From: Candidatus Omnitrophica bacterium UBA1443
GTDB lineage: Bacteria; Omnitrophota; Omnitrophia; Omnitrophales; Aquincolibacteriaceae
Assembly (NCBI GenBank): GCA_002329545.1
Contig: DCTJ01000036.1
Span: 3,364-8,999 of the forward strand
DNA: 5,636 nt
Direction: 5' to 3'
Of the stretch, positions 1-5,636 are shown in pieces. The first letter of the stretch is position 1; each line of letters starts with the position of its first letter. Made by a program: the position numbers and the translations under genes. The notes below the pieces were generated by a model that ran no database searches, was not told the DNA's origin, and was given only the letters and a program-made list of their open reading frames with translations.

Positions 1-2
1 GA

Positions 3-200
3 ATTACGGCTGTTCCAATCTGGCAGGCGGGGGACAATCCCGGAAGGATGATTGCCCGGGCGGCCCGGGTACTGGATGTGACCACGGTGGTCATTGGAGC
101 GACCAAACGAAGCGCTCTCATTAATCTGCTTCGTGGCGATGTCCTCCGGAATCTCGCGCATAATCTGCCCAAGGCCAGTCATTTGCTGATTGTCGGATAG
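3..200 (+). CDS. C-terminal fragment of a UspA-domain protein, possibly an APC-type permease with a USP tail
   Basis: The frame is open from the window edge to a TAG at 198-200 and gives the last 65 residues of a protein whose start lies outside the window. The visible part has an amphipathic helix rich in Ala and Arg (about residues 15-24), a hydrophobic strand ending in IGATKRSAL (31-39), the segment LLRGDVLRNLA (42-52) and a final strand LLIVG (61-65). This is the last alpha/beta unit of the universal stress protein fold. Classical ATP-binding UspA proteins carry G-x2-G-x9-G-S/T here. This one has Gly32 and then Gly45-Asp46, so ATP binding by the usual mode is doubtful. From memory, the GATKRSAL...RGDVLR form is common in USP domains fused to the C-terminus of amino-acid permease (APC) transporters, but no membrane part is visible. 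A stand-alone USP is the alternative. The domain call is firm; the transporter idea is inference. Confidence 0.75.
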   Translation: MTAVPIWQAGDNPGRMIARAARVLDVTTVVIGATKRSALINLLRGDVLRNLAHNLPKASHLLIVG

Positions 201-258
201 CCTTTTTTCCGTTATCTTGTACGCGCTTTAAAAACCTGGCTCGAAGGAGTGTCTCACG

Positions 259-570
259 ATGAAAACTGCGATCATTGTTTTTGTTTTATGGCTGTGGGTG
301 GCCATTCCTCCTTGTTTCCCGGAATGGTTTGACGGAGAGGTCTCAAAAGTGGATGCCCGCGCGCAAGAATTGATCATAACGGAACAGGACCCTATCACCG
401 AGGACGAGGAAGCGACGGTGATTTCCATTCTTTCCACGACGAAATTTTCCGGCGTCAAATCTCTAAAGGAGATCAAGACGGGTGACGAGGTTTCGGTGGA
501 AGTCAGCTATGATGAGTTAAGCGATTCCTGGCAGGCCATTTCTGTTGAGGTGGCGGGAGCTGGCGCATGA
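259..570 (+). CDS. Small exported protein of unknown function
   Basis: This encodes 103 residues that I do not recognise as a named family. The ATG at 259 is preceded by a good ribosome site (AAGGAG at 244-249). Residues 1-20 look like a signal peptide or membrane anchor: Lys2, then a hydrophobic run (AIIVFVLWLWVAI), then PPC. Cys19 is preceded by IPP, which is not a normal lipobox, so a lipoprotein is unlikely. The mature part (about residues 23-100) is acidic and reads as alternating beta strands: GEVSKVD, ELIITEQ, ATVISIL, then a GDEVSVEV segment around 75-82 and a final AISVEV. A short strand pattern with a GD-x-V-x-V turn near the end resembles small beta-barrel (OB-like, DUF5666-type) exported proteins, but that is only a fold impression. 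Its TGA overlaps the ATG of the next gene, so the two are probably translated together. The opposite-strand frame over the same bases is a shadow. Confidence 0.7.
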   Translation: MKTAIIVFVLWLWVAIPPCFPEWFDGEVSKVDARAQELIITEQDPITEDEEATVISILSTTKFSGVKSLKEIKTGDEVSVEVSYDELSDSWQAISVEVAGAGA

Positions 571-1463
571 GGCCTCGCGGGCCGCTTCCGCGCCGTTACA
601 CTTTTGGAATTCTTACAACTGTCGCGAAAGACATTTTTCGTTCCAGTTATCACGCGGAACTTCTCTCGGGTGTTTTTAAGCGGGCTTTTGAAAAGTATTG
701 TGATTTAAAAATCATTCCGTATCGAGCGCTTCTTCACACCGGTATTTCGAACATTCTCCATCGGCATTCTCTGGATGGATTGATGATCATGACCTGGCGC
801 TGGATTCATCCCCGGTTCTGTCAACTGATCGAAAACACCCGCGACACACGGGTGCTTGTCGTGAACGATCCTTTGCCGGGGCTTGGTGTCAATATAGTCC
901 AGACCGATGTCGCCGCCGGGATGCGACTTGCCGTTAATTTTCTTTTTCAAAAAAACATGCGCAGGATCGGGATGCTTCATGGCCCCCGGCACGTCACGTT
1001 CCGGGTCCGGCGCAAGAAAGTTCAAATTCCCTTCATTGATACTCAACTTAAATTAAATGGGTTTACCAAAGCGTCCGGAAAAAGGGGGATTAAAGTAAGA
1101 AAAGAATGGATTCGTATGACGCGGGCCAACAGCGAATCTGAAGGGTATCGCGTGATGAAGAAATGGCTTTGCGATAAGGACCTTCCGCGAGCGATCCTTT
1201 GCGGAAATGATGATCTTGCTTTTGGCGCGATAAAAGCTGTGCGTGAACGCGGATTTCATTGTCCGGGAGACATGGCGGTAATTGGTTTTGACGACAATAA
1301 TCGCGCGGGGACACATGTCCCTCCGCTAACCACGATCCGTCAGCCTCTCATGAAAATGGGCGAAGACGCGGTGAATATCCTTCTTGGGAAAATCGGTCGC
1401 CCGGGATCCGCCGCCATTTCCAAAAAATATCTGCCCCAACTGATTATCCGAAAAAGCGCCTGA
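567..1463 (+). CDS. LacI/GalR-type periplasmic-binding-fold sensor protein lacking the helix-turn-helix domain
   Basis: This 298-residue protein matches the effector-binding and dimerisation half of LacI/GalR transcription factors. Family landmarks run in order: FGILTT at 13-18 (first strand), SLDGLMI in the first lobe, QTDVAAGMRLAVNFL followed by RRIGMLHG (ending at Gly139), the AILCGNDDLAFGA segment around Gly213-Asp216, AVIGFDD ending at Asp243, and PPLTTIRQP at 252-260. Family members normally have about 55-60 extra N-terminal residues with the DNA-binding helix-turn-helix and hinge. Here only about 10 basic residues (RPRGPLPRR) precede the first strand. An in-frame TGA at 546-548 rules out an upstream start that could supply the domain. 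There is no signal peptide, so it should be cytoplasmic. A basic stretch at residues 146-151 (RVRRKK) sits in what looks like a short insertion before the usual Gly-Phe (165-166). The start overlaps the previous stop (ATGA, 567-570) and has GGGAG at 555-559. The ligand is unknown, probably a sugar or similar small molecule. It may act through a partner or be a degenerate regulator. Confidence 0.85.
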   Translation: MRPRGPLPRRYTFGILTTVAKDIFRSSYHAELLSGVFKRAFEKYCDLKIIPYRALLHTGISNILHRHSLDGLMIMTWRWIHPRFCQLIENTRDTRVLVVNDPLPGLGVNIVQTDVAAGMRLAVNFLFQKNMRRIGMLHGPRHVTFRVRRKKVQIPFIDTQLKLNGFTKASGKRGIKVRKEWIRMTRANSESEGYRVMKKWLCDKDLPRAILCGNDDLAFGAIKAVRERGFHCPGDMAVIGFDDNNRAGTHVPPLTTIRQPLMKMGEDAVNILLGKIGRPGSAAISKKYLPQLIIRKSA

Positions 1464-1590
1464 ATATTGGCTGTTGGATAAAATGCAACAACCCCTTGAG
1501 AATCACCGGCTACCGCGCCCGTTGTGTTCACCTTCATAAAACTTGCCAAAGGCCGTAAATATAAAGTAAAAACTTCACAAAAGGAAAATC
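1464..1590. other. Intergenic gap upstream of the diadenylate cyclase gene
   Basis: This 127-base stretch is the longest gap between genes in the window and becomes A/T-rich toward its right end. It would be the natural place for a promoter of the cyclase gene, and the segment TAAATATAAAGT around 1556-1567 could supply a -10 element. I could not find a -35 at acceptable spacing, so no promoter is called. A short inverted repeat (TGTTG at 1472-1476, CAACA at 1486-1490) has no T-tract and is not a convincing terminator. No riboswitch-like structure was recognised by eye. The ribosome site for the next gene is AAAGGA just before 1591. Confidence 0.4.
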
Positions 1591-2382
1591 ATGCTTATCA
1601 CAATAATTGCGGCTCTGATCGGGCTGGGCTATTTCTTTTATCCTCCGAGGTTTGCCTGGGTTCGCGCGTCCGTCAAGTACCTGATCGGTGTTTTTTGTTT
1701 CTGGGCGGCGCTGGTCTTCGCTCGTCCCGAAGTCCAGGAGCCCTTGTGGCGTGGTGCCGGAGTTTTTATCCTTTTGATTGCCGGATTGCTGTTGTTACTG
1801 GATGGCGTTACGGCATTTTCAATATGGATAGCTGACCGGGTGTCGCTGCTATTTAAACGGAAACTGAAATTACCGGGCTATCTTGAAGAAATCAATACGG
1901 CTTTTCACCACCTCGCGGCTCGCAAGGTTGGAGCCCTTATTGTTTTGCAACAAAGCCGTCCTCTCAAATCGCATATGAGAGGCCCAGGGCTTCCGTTTGA
2001 CGCCGAGATTCGTTCCGAAATTCTTATCCCGCTTTTTCTTACGACATCACCGGTCCATGATGGCGCCGTGATTGTTCACAAAGGCCGTATCCAGACGGTC
2101 AAGGCCATTCTGCCGTTGGCGACGCTGGTGGAAGGCCATGTGAACTTCGGGACCCGTCACCGGGCGGCCATCGGAATTACCGAACGCACCGATGCCGTCG
2201 CGATGGTGGTTTCCGAAGAACGGGGGGAGATCAGTATCGCCAGCGATGGCTGTCTTGTCCGCATTCCGAATCAGGAAGAGTTTGTTAGGGTGATGAACTG
2301 GCTTCTGAAAGGGCGTAGCATTCTCAAACTTAAAGGTGTCCGGTTTGTCATCACGGCCAAAGTGCTTGAGGATTTTGCCTGA
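1591..2382 (+). CDS. cdaA: Membrane-bound diadenylate cyclase (c-di-AMP synthase, CdaA/DacA family)
   Basis: The enzyme condenses two ATP into cyclic di-AMP, a second messenger that controls potassium and osmolyte uptake and cell-wall balance in many bacteria. The protein has 263 residues, close to the usual length of about 270 for CdaA. The N-terminus shows three hydrophobic segments at roughly 2-17, 28-44 and 55-80, the three-helix anchor typical of CdaA. The cytoplasmic DAC domain runs from about 97 to 240. It contains GALIVLQ (114-120), FDAEIRSEIL (136-145), the catalytic PVHDGAVIV (154-162, with Asp157-Gly158-Ala159), the ATP-binding GTRHRAAIGI (187-196, with Arg189-His190-Arg191), and TDAVAMVVSEERGEIS (200-215). 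All key motifs look intact, so it should be active. The ATG at 1591 follows AAAGGA at good spacing. The family's usual neighbours, a YbbR-domain regulator (cdaR) and glmM, do not follow; glycerol kinase starts after a gap of about 66 bases. Confidence 0.95.
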   Translation: MLITIIAALIGLGYFFYPPRFAWVRASVKYLIGVFCFWAALVFARPEVQEPLWRGAGVFILLIAGLLLLLDGVTAFSIWIADRVSLLFKRKLKLPGYLEEINTAFHHLAARKVGALIVLQQSRPLKSHMRGPGLPFDAEIRSEILIPLFLTTSPVHDGAVIVHKGRIQTVKAILPLATLVEGHVNFGTRHRAAIGITERTDAVAMVVSEERGEISIASDGCLVRIPNQEEFVRVMNWLLKGRSILKLKGVRFVITAKVLEDFA

Positions 2383-2448
2383 AGATGGCCGGATCGTTTT
2401 TGGAATTTTTTTATTTGTCCTCGCTGGAAAATTGAGATGGGAAATCCT

Positions 2449-3915
2449 ATGAAACGCTATATTCTCGCGATTGATCAGGGGACGACAAGTTCGCGAGCGG
2501 TTTTGTTCGATCTTGCCGGAGCTGTGGTGGGTTCCGCCCAGCAGGAATTCAGACAGTATTTCCCTAGGCCGGGTTGGGTCGAACATGACGCTGAAGAGAT
2601 CTGGCGATCTTGTGTTTCGGTGATCCGGAAAGCGGTAGCCCGGTCTCGAATTCCACCTTCCGCGATCGCGGGAATTGGAATTACCAATCAACGGGAAACC
2701 ACCGTTTTGTGGGACCGAAAAACGGGACGAGCGGTTTACCGGGCGATTGTCTGGCAGTGCCGCCGGACGAACGCTCTATGCGCCCGACTTAAAAAGTATC
2801 AGCCTGTTTTTAGAAAAAAAACAGGTCTTCTTCTCGATCCCTATTTCGCGGGGACGAAAATCCGCTGGCTTCTTGATCATGTCCCGGGCCTTCAAAAAAG
2901 GGCGGCTAATGGCGAGATTGCCTTCGGGACGATCGATAGCTGGCTTATCTGGAAATTGACAGGGGGCAGGGAACATGTAACGGATCTTACGAATGCTTCA
3001 CGAACTCTCCTTCTGAACATCCGCGCAAAAAAATGGGATCCCGAGCTTCTTGATATTCTCGGTGTTCCGTCCCCGATACTTCCGAAAGTGAAACGGTCTG
3101 GCTCAGTGTTTGGCCGGACGGTGGGGGTGGCCGGACTTCCAGCGGGGATTCCGATCGCCGGTGTCATGGGCGACCAGCAGGCGGCGCTTTACGGGCAGGG
3201 TTGCCATCGTTCCGGCACCAGTAAGAACACTTATGGAACAGGGTGCTTTATCGTTTTGAATACAGGTAAAAAATTTGTCATCTCCAAAGCGGGACTTTTG
3301 ACGACCCTTGCTTGTGACGCTAGGGGCCGTCCGGTTTACGCGCTGGAGGGGTCGGTATTCATCGCGGGCGCCGTGATCCAATGGCTCCGTGACGGTCTGA
3401 AGGTGATCCGTCATTCTTCGCAGACGGAAAAGATGATCCGGGGGCTTGGACAAACGCACGAAGTTTATGTTGTTCCGGCTTTTGTGGGACTCGGAGCTCC
3501 TTACTGGAACAGTCATGCCCGGGGGATTATTAGCGGAATTACGCGGGGTACCACGGTTCCTCATATTATCCGTGCTTCACTTGAGTCGATTGCGTACCAG
3601 ACCCGGGATGTTTACGATGCCATGAGAAAAGATGTCGGGAAACATATCCGGGAGCTCAAGGTGGATGGCGGGGCATGCCGGAATAATTTTCTTATGCAAT
3701 TTCAGGCGGACATTCTTGGAGCGAAGGTCGTTCGTCCTAAAGTGATCGAACTGACCGTCCAGGGCGTCGCCGATCTTGCGGCTGTGACCCTCGGTCTTAA
3801 GAAGCCTTCCGGCATCGCAAAAATCGACAAGGTTTTTTACCCGTCGATGTCAAAGGGCGAACGCGAACGCCTTTGTCAGGGGTGGATGAAAGCAGTGAAA
3901 ATGGCAATGCTCTAA
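2449..3915 (+). CDS. glpK: Glycerol kinase
   Basis: It phosphorylates glycerol with ATP to sn-glycerol 3-phosphate in the cytoplasm, trapping glycerol for catabolism or lipid synthesis. The protein is an FGGY-family kinase of 488 residues from the ATG at 2449. An in-frame ATG at 2437 would add MGNP, but homologues usually begin directly with M-K-x-Y-I-L. GGGA at 2439-2442 suits the later start, and the numbering then nearly matches E. coli GlpK. Visible motifs are DQGTTSSR (9-16), NQRET with substrate residues Arg82 and Glu83, VWQCRRT with Trp102, TNASRT, GDQQAALYGQ with catalytic Asp242, NTYGTGCF, and the ATP-side DGGACRNNFLMQFQADIL (406-423). The segment GIISGI...HIIRASLE fits the second FGGY signature. 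The helix after RPKVIE departs from the usual ETTALGAAYLAG form: it reads ELTVQGVADLAA (434-445). YFAGTK replaces the usual YFSGTK/YFSATK. Neither change touches a known catalytic residue. GlpD follows, so the pair forms a glycerol pathway. Confidence 0.96.
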   Translation: MKRYILAIDQGTTSSRAVLFDLAGAVVGSAQQEFRQYFPRPGWVEHDAEEIWRSCVSVIRKAVARSRIPPSAIAGIGITNQRETTVLWDRKTGRAVYRAIVWQCRRTNALCARLKKYQPVFRKKTGLLLDPYFAGTKIRWLLDHVPGLQKRAANGEIAFGTIDSWLIWKLTGGREHVTDLTNASRTLLLNIRAKKWDPELLDILGVPSPILPKVKRSGSVFGRTVGVAGLPAGIPIAGVMGDQQAALYGQGCHRSGTSKNTYGTGCFIVLNTGKKFVISKAGLLTTLACDARGRPVYALEGSVFIAGAVIQWLRDGLKVIRHSSQTEKMIRGLGQTHEVYVVPAFVGLGAPYWNSHARGIISGITRGTTVPHIIRASLESIAYQTRDVYDAMRKDVGKHIRELKVDGGACRNNFLMQFQADILGAKVVRPKVIELTVQGVADLAAVTLGLKKPSGIAKIDKVFYPSMSKGERERLCQGWMKAVKMAML

Positions 3916-3931
3916 ATCAGACTACAATCCA

Positions 3932-3955
3932 CGTGCTAACGTTCACGCTTTTTTT
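3932..3955 (+). terminator. Possible weak hairpin with T-tract between glpK and glpD
   Basis: CGTG at 3932-3935 can pair with CACG at 3944-3947 around an 8-base loop, followed after one C by seven T residues (3949-3955). It begins 17 bases after the glpK stop. The stem is only four base pairs, so this would be a weak or partial terminator at best. It might lower glpD expression relative to glpK, or be chance. Confidence 0.25.
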
Positions 3956-3999
3956 GGATCTTGACCCGTTGCCCGTGGATCTGTGGAGGGGTGGATTCA

Positions 4000-5487
4000 A
4001 TGATCCGAGATATTAACCAGTTTGAAAAAAATCAGTATGATCTGTTGGTGATTGGCGGGGGAATTAATGGCGCCTCGATTGCGAATCTTTCTGCTCGGGC
4101 GGGTATCAAAACAGCGTTGCTTGAGAAAGGGGATTTTGCGAGCGGGACTTCCAGTAAATCGACCAAGCTTATCCACGGGGGACTTCGATATCTGGAAAAT
4201 CTGGAAGTGGATCTCGTCTATGAGTCTCTAAAAGAAAGAAAAGTTCAGCTTGCCGTTGCGCCCCACCTGGTTCAGCCTCTCGAATTTCTTATTCCTGTCT
4301 ACCAAGGAGATCGGCGTCCCTTATGGATGATGTGGCTCGGTGTTTTTCTCTATGATCTCATTGCGGGGCCTTACAGGATTAAACGGCATAAGGCTCTGAA
4401 CGCTACGGAGGTTTTGCGTCTCGAGCCGGGTCTTCAAAGAAAGGGTCTTAAGGGGGGAGTGGTTTATTATGATGCTCAAATGGATGATGCAAGACTCTGC
4501 CTTGAAAATGTCCTCGCGGCTTCGGAGGCAGGAGCTCATGTTACCAACTATGCAGAAGTGAAGGAGTACCTTAAGGAAAACGGGCGTGTGATCGGTGTCA
4601 AGGTTCAGGATCATATCGGGAATCGGAATTTTGAAGTTCATGCCAAAAAGGTTGTGGTTGCCGGCGGCCCCTGGACCCATAAACTGCTTAAACTGGATGA
4701 TCTTCGTGCTCCTAAAAAGGTCCGAACCACCCAAGGTATACACATTGTTTACAAAGACAAGCTTTCCGAGCGTGCGCTTTTTATCCCTTCCCAAAGTGAC
4801 AAAAGGATTTTTTTTGTGATCCCGTGGCTTGGGCATTCTTTGATTGGTACGACAGACACGGATTATTTGGGGGATCCGGATCGCGTCAAGGTTTCACCGG
4901 ACGATGTGGAGTATTTGATGCGGGAGACCCGGCGTGTTTTTCCTGAACTTGATATGTCACCCCGGAAAATTCTTTCGACTTTTTCAGGACTGCGCCCCCT
5001 GGTGCGTAAGGGCGGTTCGGCCAGCAAGGTTTCCCGGAAACACCTCTTTTATGAAACACCTTCAGGGCTGATTTTTGTGGTAGGAGGGAAATACACGACT
5101 TATCGCGTGGTCGCCGAGTCCTGCCTGAAGAAAATTTTTAAACGAAAAACATGGCCGTTCGCGCTGTGTGACAGGGGTAAGCCGCCTGGAAGTGTGGACG
5201 ATGTAGCCCGCTCCTTCAACCTTGAGCCGGAGACAGTTCATTCGCTCTTCGGGATTTATGGCGGTCGAGTCCAGGATGTCTTGGTTATGATAGCGAAAGA
5301 GCCGAGACTGAAGGAAAAAGTGTCCTTTGATCCTCCCGTGATCAAGGCGCAATTGCTTTATGCTGTCCAAAAAGAAATGGCGTGCACGGTGGAGGATATT
5401 ACCGACCGACGTTTGTCCCTGGGCTATCTCGGGCCTGTCCCCGAGAGCGTTCTTGCCGCCATCCGGGACGTCCTGCCACAAACATAA
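4000..5487 (+). CDS. glpD: FAD-dependent glycerol-3-phosphate dehydrogenase (aerobic type)
   Basis: It oxidises sn-glycerol 3-phosphate to dihydroxyacetone phosphate and passes electrons through FAD to membrane quinones, the second step after GlpK. The frame opens with TTG at 3961, but the ATG at 4000 has a strong ribosome site (GGAGG at 3985-3989) and gives 495 residues, close to E. coli GlpD (501). Landmarks numbered from that ATG: the FAD-binding GGGINGASIA (19-28) with an acidic strand end at Glu42, the family signature ASGTSSKSTKLIHGGLRYLE (47-66), a hydrophobic segment at about 107-122 of the kind that helps membrane association, TTQGIHIV with His248, GTTDTDY (283-289), and FSGLRPLV with Arg332. 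Arg63, Tyr64, His248 and Arg332 correspond by motif to substrate-site residues described for E. coli GlpD. The C-terminal helical DAO_C domain runs from about 400 to 490 and ends in EMACTVEDITDRRLSLG. Tandem TAA stops close the gene. GlpA of the anaerobic complex is less likely because no glpB/glpC genes follow. Confidence 0.95.
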   Translation: MIRDINQFEKNQYDLLVIGGGINGASIANLSARAGIKTALLEKGDFASGTSSKSTKLIHGGLRYLENLEVDLVYESLKERKVQLAVAPHLVQPLEFLIPVYQGDRRPLWMMWLGVFLYDLIAGPYRIKRHKALNATEVLRLEPGLQRKGLKGGVVYYDAQMDDARLCLENVLAASEAGAHVTNYAEVKEYLKENGRVIGVKVQDHIGNRNFEVHAKKVVVAGGPWTHKLLKLDDLRAPKKVRTTQGIHIVYKDKLSERALFIPSQSDKRIFFVIPWLGHSLIGTTDTDYLGDPDRVKVSPDDVEYLMRETRRVFPELDMSPRKILSTFSGLRPLVRKGGSASKVSRKHLFYETPSGLIFVVGGKYTTYRVVAESCLKKIFKRKTWPFALCDRGKPPGSVDDVARSFNLEPETVHSLFGIYGGRVQDVLVMIAKEPRLKEKVSFDPPVIKAQLLYAVQKEMACTVEDITDRRLSLGYLGPVPESVLAAIRDVLPQT

Positions 5488-5526
5488 TAAAATGGAGCTG
5501 AAGGATATGAATTGGGTTCTCTCCAG

Positions 5527-5563
5527 CTTGTTGTTTCCAAAAAGTGGCAAGGTTTTCTTTATT
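5527..5563 (+). terminator. Possible imperfect hairpin followed by a T-rich stretch downstream of glpD
   Basis: CTTG at 5527-5530 can pair with CAAG at 5548-5551. Inside it, either CCA/TGG or a run of G-U pairs can extend the stem, and a T-rich stretch follows (from 5553). This could end glpD transcription before the tRNA gene. The stem is interrupted and the T-run is broken by C and A, so the call is tentative. Confidence 0.22.
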
Positions 5564-5586
5564 TTTCGAAATCTTTCTTGTAGAAT
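5558..5586 (+). promoter_or_regulatory. Putative promoter of the tRNA gene
   Basis: TAGAAT at 5581-5586 matches five of six bases of the TATAAT -10 consensus and lies 27 bases before the predicted tRNA 5' end, a sensible distance for a short leader. Seventeen bases upstream is TTTATT (5558-5563), only a weak -35 match. The region between is A/T-rich. Inferred from position and consensus only. Confidence 0.35.
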
Positions 5587-5613
5587 GTCGCGCCTTCTGG
5601 AAAAGTTTTCTTT

Positions 5614-5636
5614 GCTGGCGTAGCTCAGTTGGTAGA
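5614..5636 (+). tRNA. 5' part of a tRNA gene, probably tRNA-Thr (cut by the window end)
   Basis: From 5614 the sequence has the canonical start of a tRNA: a seven-base acceptor strand (GCTGGCG, 5614-5620), T8 and A9, then the D-arm strand GCTC and D-loop AGTTGGTA with the conserved A14, G18 and G19. The rest, including the anticodon, is outside the window, so identity cannot be read. From memory, this 5' end is typical of bacterial tRNA-Thr with anticodon TGT, which in many genomes begins a Thr-Tyr-Gly-Thr tRNA cluster ahead of tuf. The tRNA call is firm; the amino acid is a guess. Confidence 0.85.

Noticed and set aside
1472..1490. Inverted repeat TGTTG / CAACA after the sensor gene as a terminator
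   Set aside because: The stem has five mostly A-T pairs and there is no T-tract after it.
1524..1835. 103-codon + strand frame overlapping the cyclase start
   Set aside because: It is in another frame over the membrane-helix region of the cyclase, has no motifs and no good ribosome site.
2047..2691. 214-codon open frame on the - strand
   Set aside because: It lies across the 3' end of the cyclase gene and the 5' end of glpK, both certain genes on the + strand. Its translation is rich in Arg, Pro and His without domain motifs, as expected for a shadow frame.
3961..3999. Upstream TTG start for glpD, adding 13 residues
   Set aside because: There is no ribosome site before the TTG, the extra residues do not fit the family's N-terminus, and the ATG at 4000 has a strong GGAGG at good spacing.
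4321..4836. 171-codon open frame on the - strand inside glpD
   Set aside because: It is fully within the well-supported glpD coding sequence and has no recognisable domain.
5062..5550. 162-codon open frame on the - strand over the glpD 3' end
   Set aside because: It overlaps the C-terminal domain of glpD and has no family motifs. It is a shadow frame.
5492..5623. Short + strand reading frame after glpD, beginning ATGGAGCTG or at the ATG at 5507
   Set aside because: It runs through the putative tRNA promoter and stops inside the tRNA gene. The product (Phe, Leu, Ser and Lys from T-rich DNA) looks non-coding, despite an AAGGA upstream of the second ATG.

Overview
All recognisable genes in this window lie on the + strand. 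They are closely spaced, with gaps of about 55 to 130 bases and one 4-base overlap. GC content looks moderate. The proteins are bacterial. A membrane-bound diadenylate cyclase of the CdaA type, an FAD glycerol-3-phosphate dehydrogenase and a C-terminal universal-stress-type domain that resembles those fused to APC permeases would fit several little-cultured groups, for example deltaproteobacterial lineages, the PVC superphylum or Omnitrophica. The sequence does not settle which, so any taxonomic label is a guess.

Layout. Bases 3-200 are the last 65 codons of a gene ending in a UspA-like domain, possibly the tail of an APC-type transporter. Bases 259-570 encode a small exported protein of unknown function. 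Its stop codon overlaps the start of 567-1463, a LacI/GalR-type sugar-sensing domain that has no DNA-binding helix-turn-helix. Bases 1591-2382 encode a diadenylate cyclase (CdaA family) with three membrane helices and intact DGA and RHR motifs. Bases 2449-3915 encode glycerol kinase (GlpK) and 4000-5487 the FAD-dependent glycerol-3-phosphate dehydrogenase (GlpD). The window ends in the first 23 bases of a tRNA gene (5614 onward), with a plausible -10 element just upstream.

How the genes work together. GlpK and GlpD form the standard two-step route from glycerol to dihydroxyacetone phosphate, with electrons passed to the respiratory quinone pool. No glycerol facilitator and no recognisable DNA-binding glp regulator is present. 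The cyclase makes c-di-AMP, which in other bacteria controls potassium and osmolyte transport. The preceding genes may be linked to it only by proximity, although a USP-tailed transporter close to a c-di-AMP synthase recalls the KimA/c-di-AMP relationship.

I see no insertion sequence, CRISPR array, phage gene or clear new multi-gene system. The most unusual items are the helix-turn-helix-less LacI-type protein coupled to a small secreted protein, and the cyclase sitting next to glp genes instead of its usual cdaR/glmM partners.
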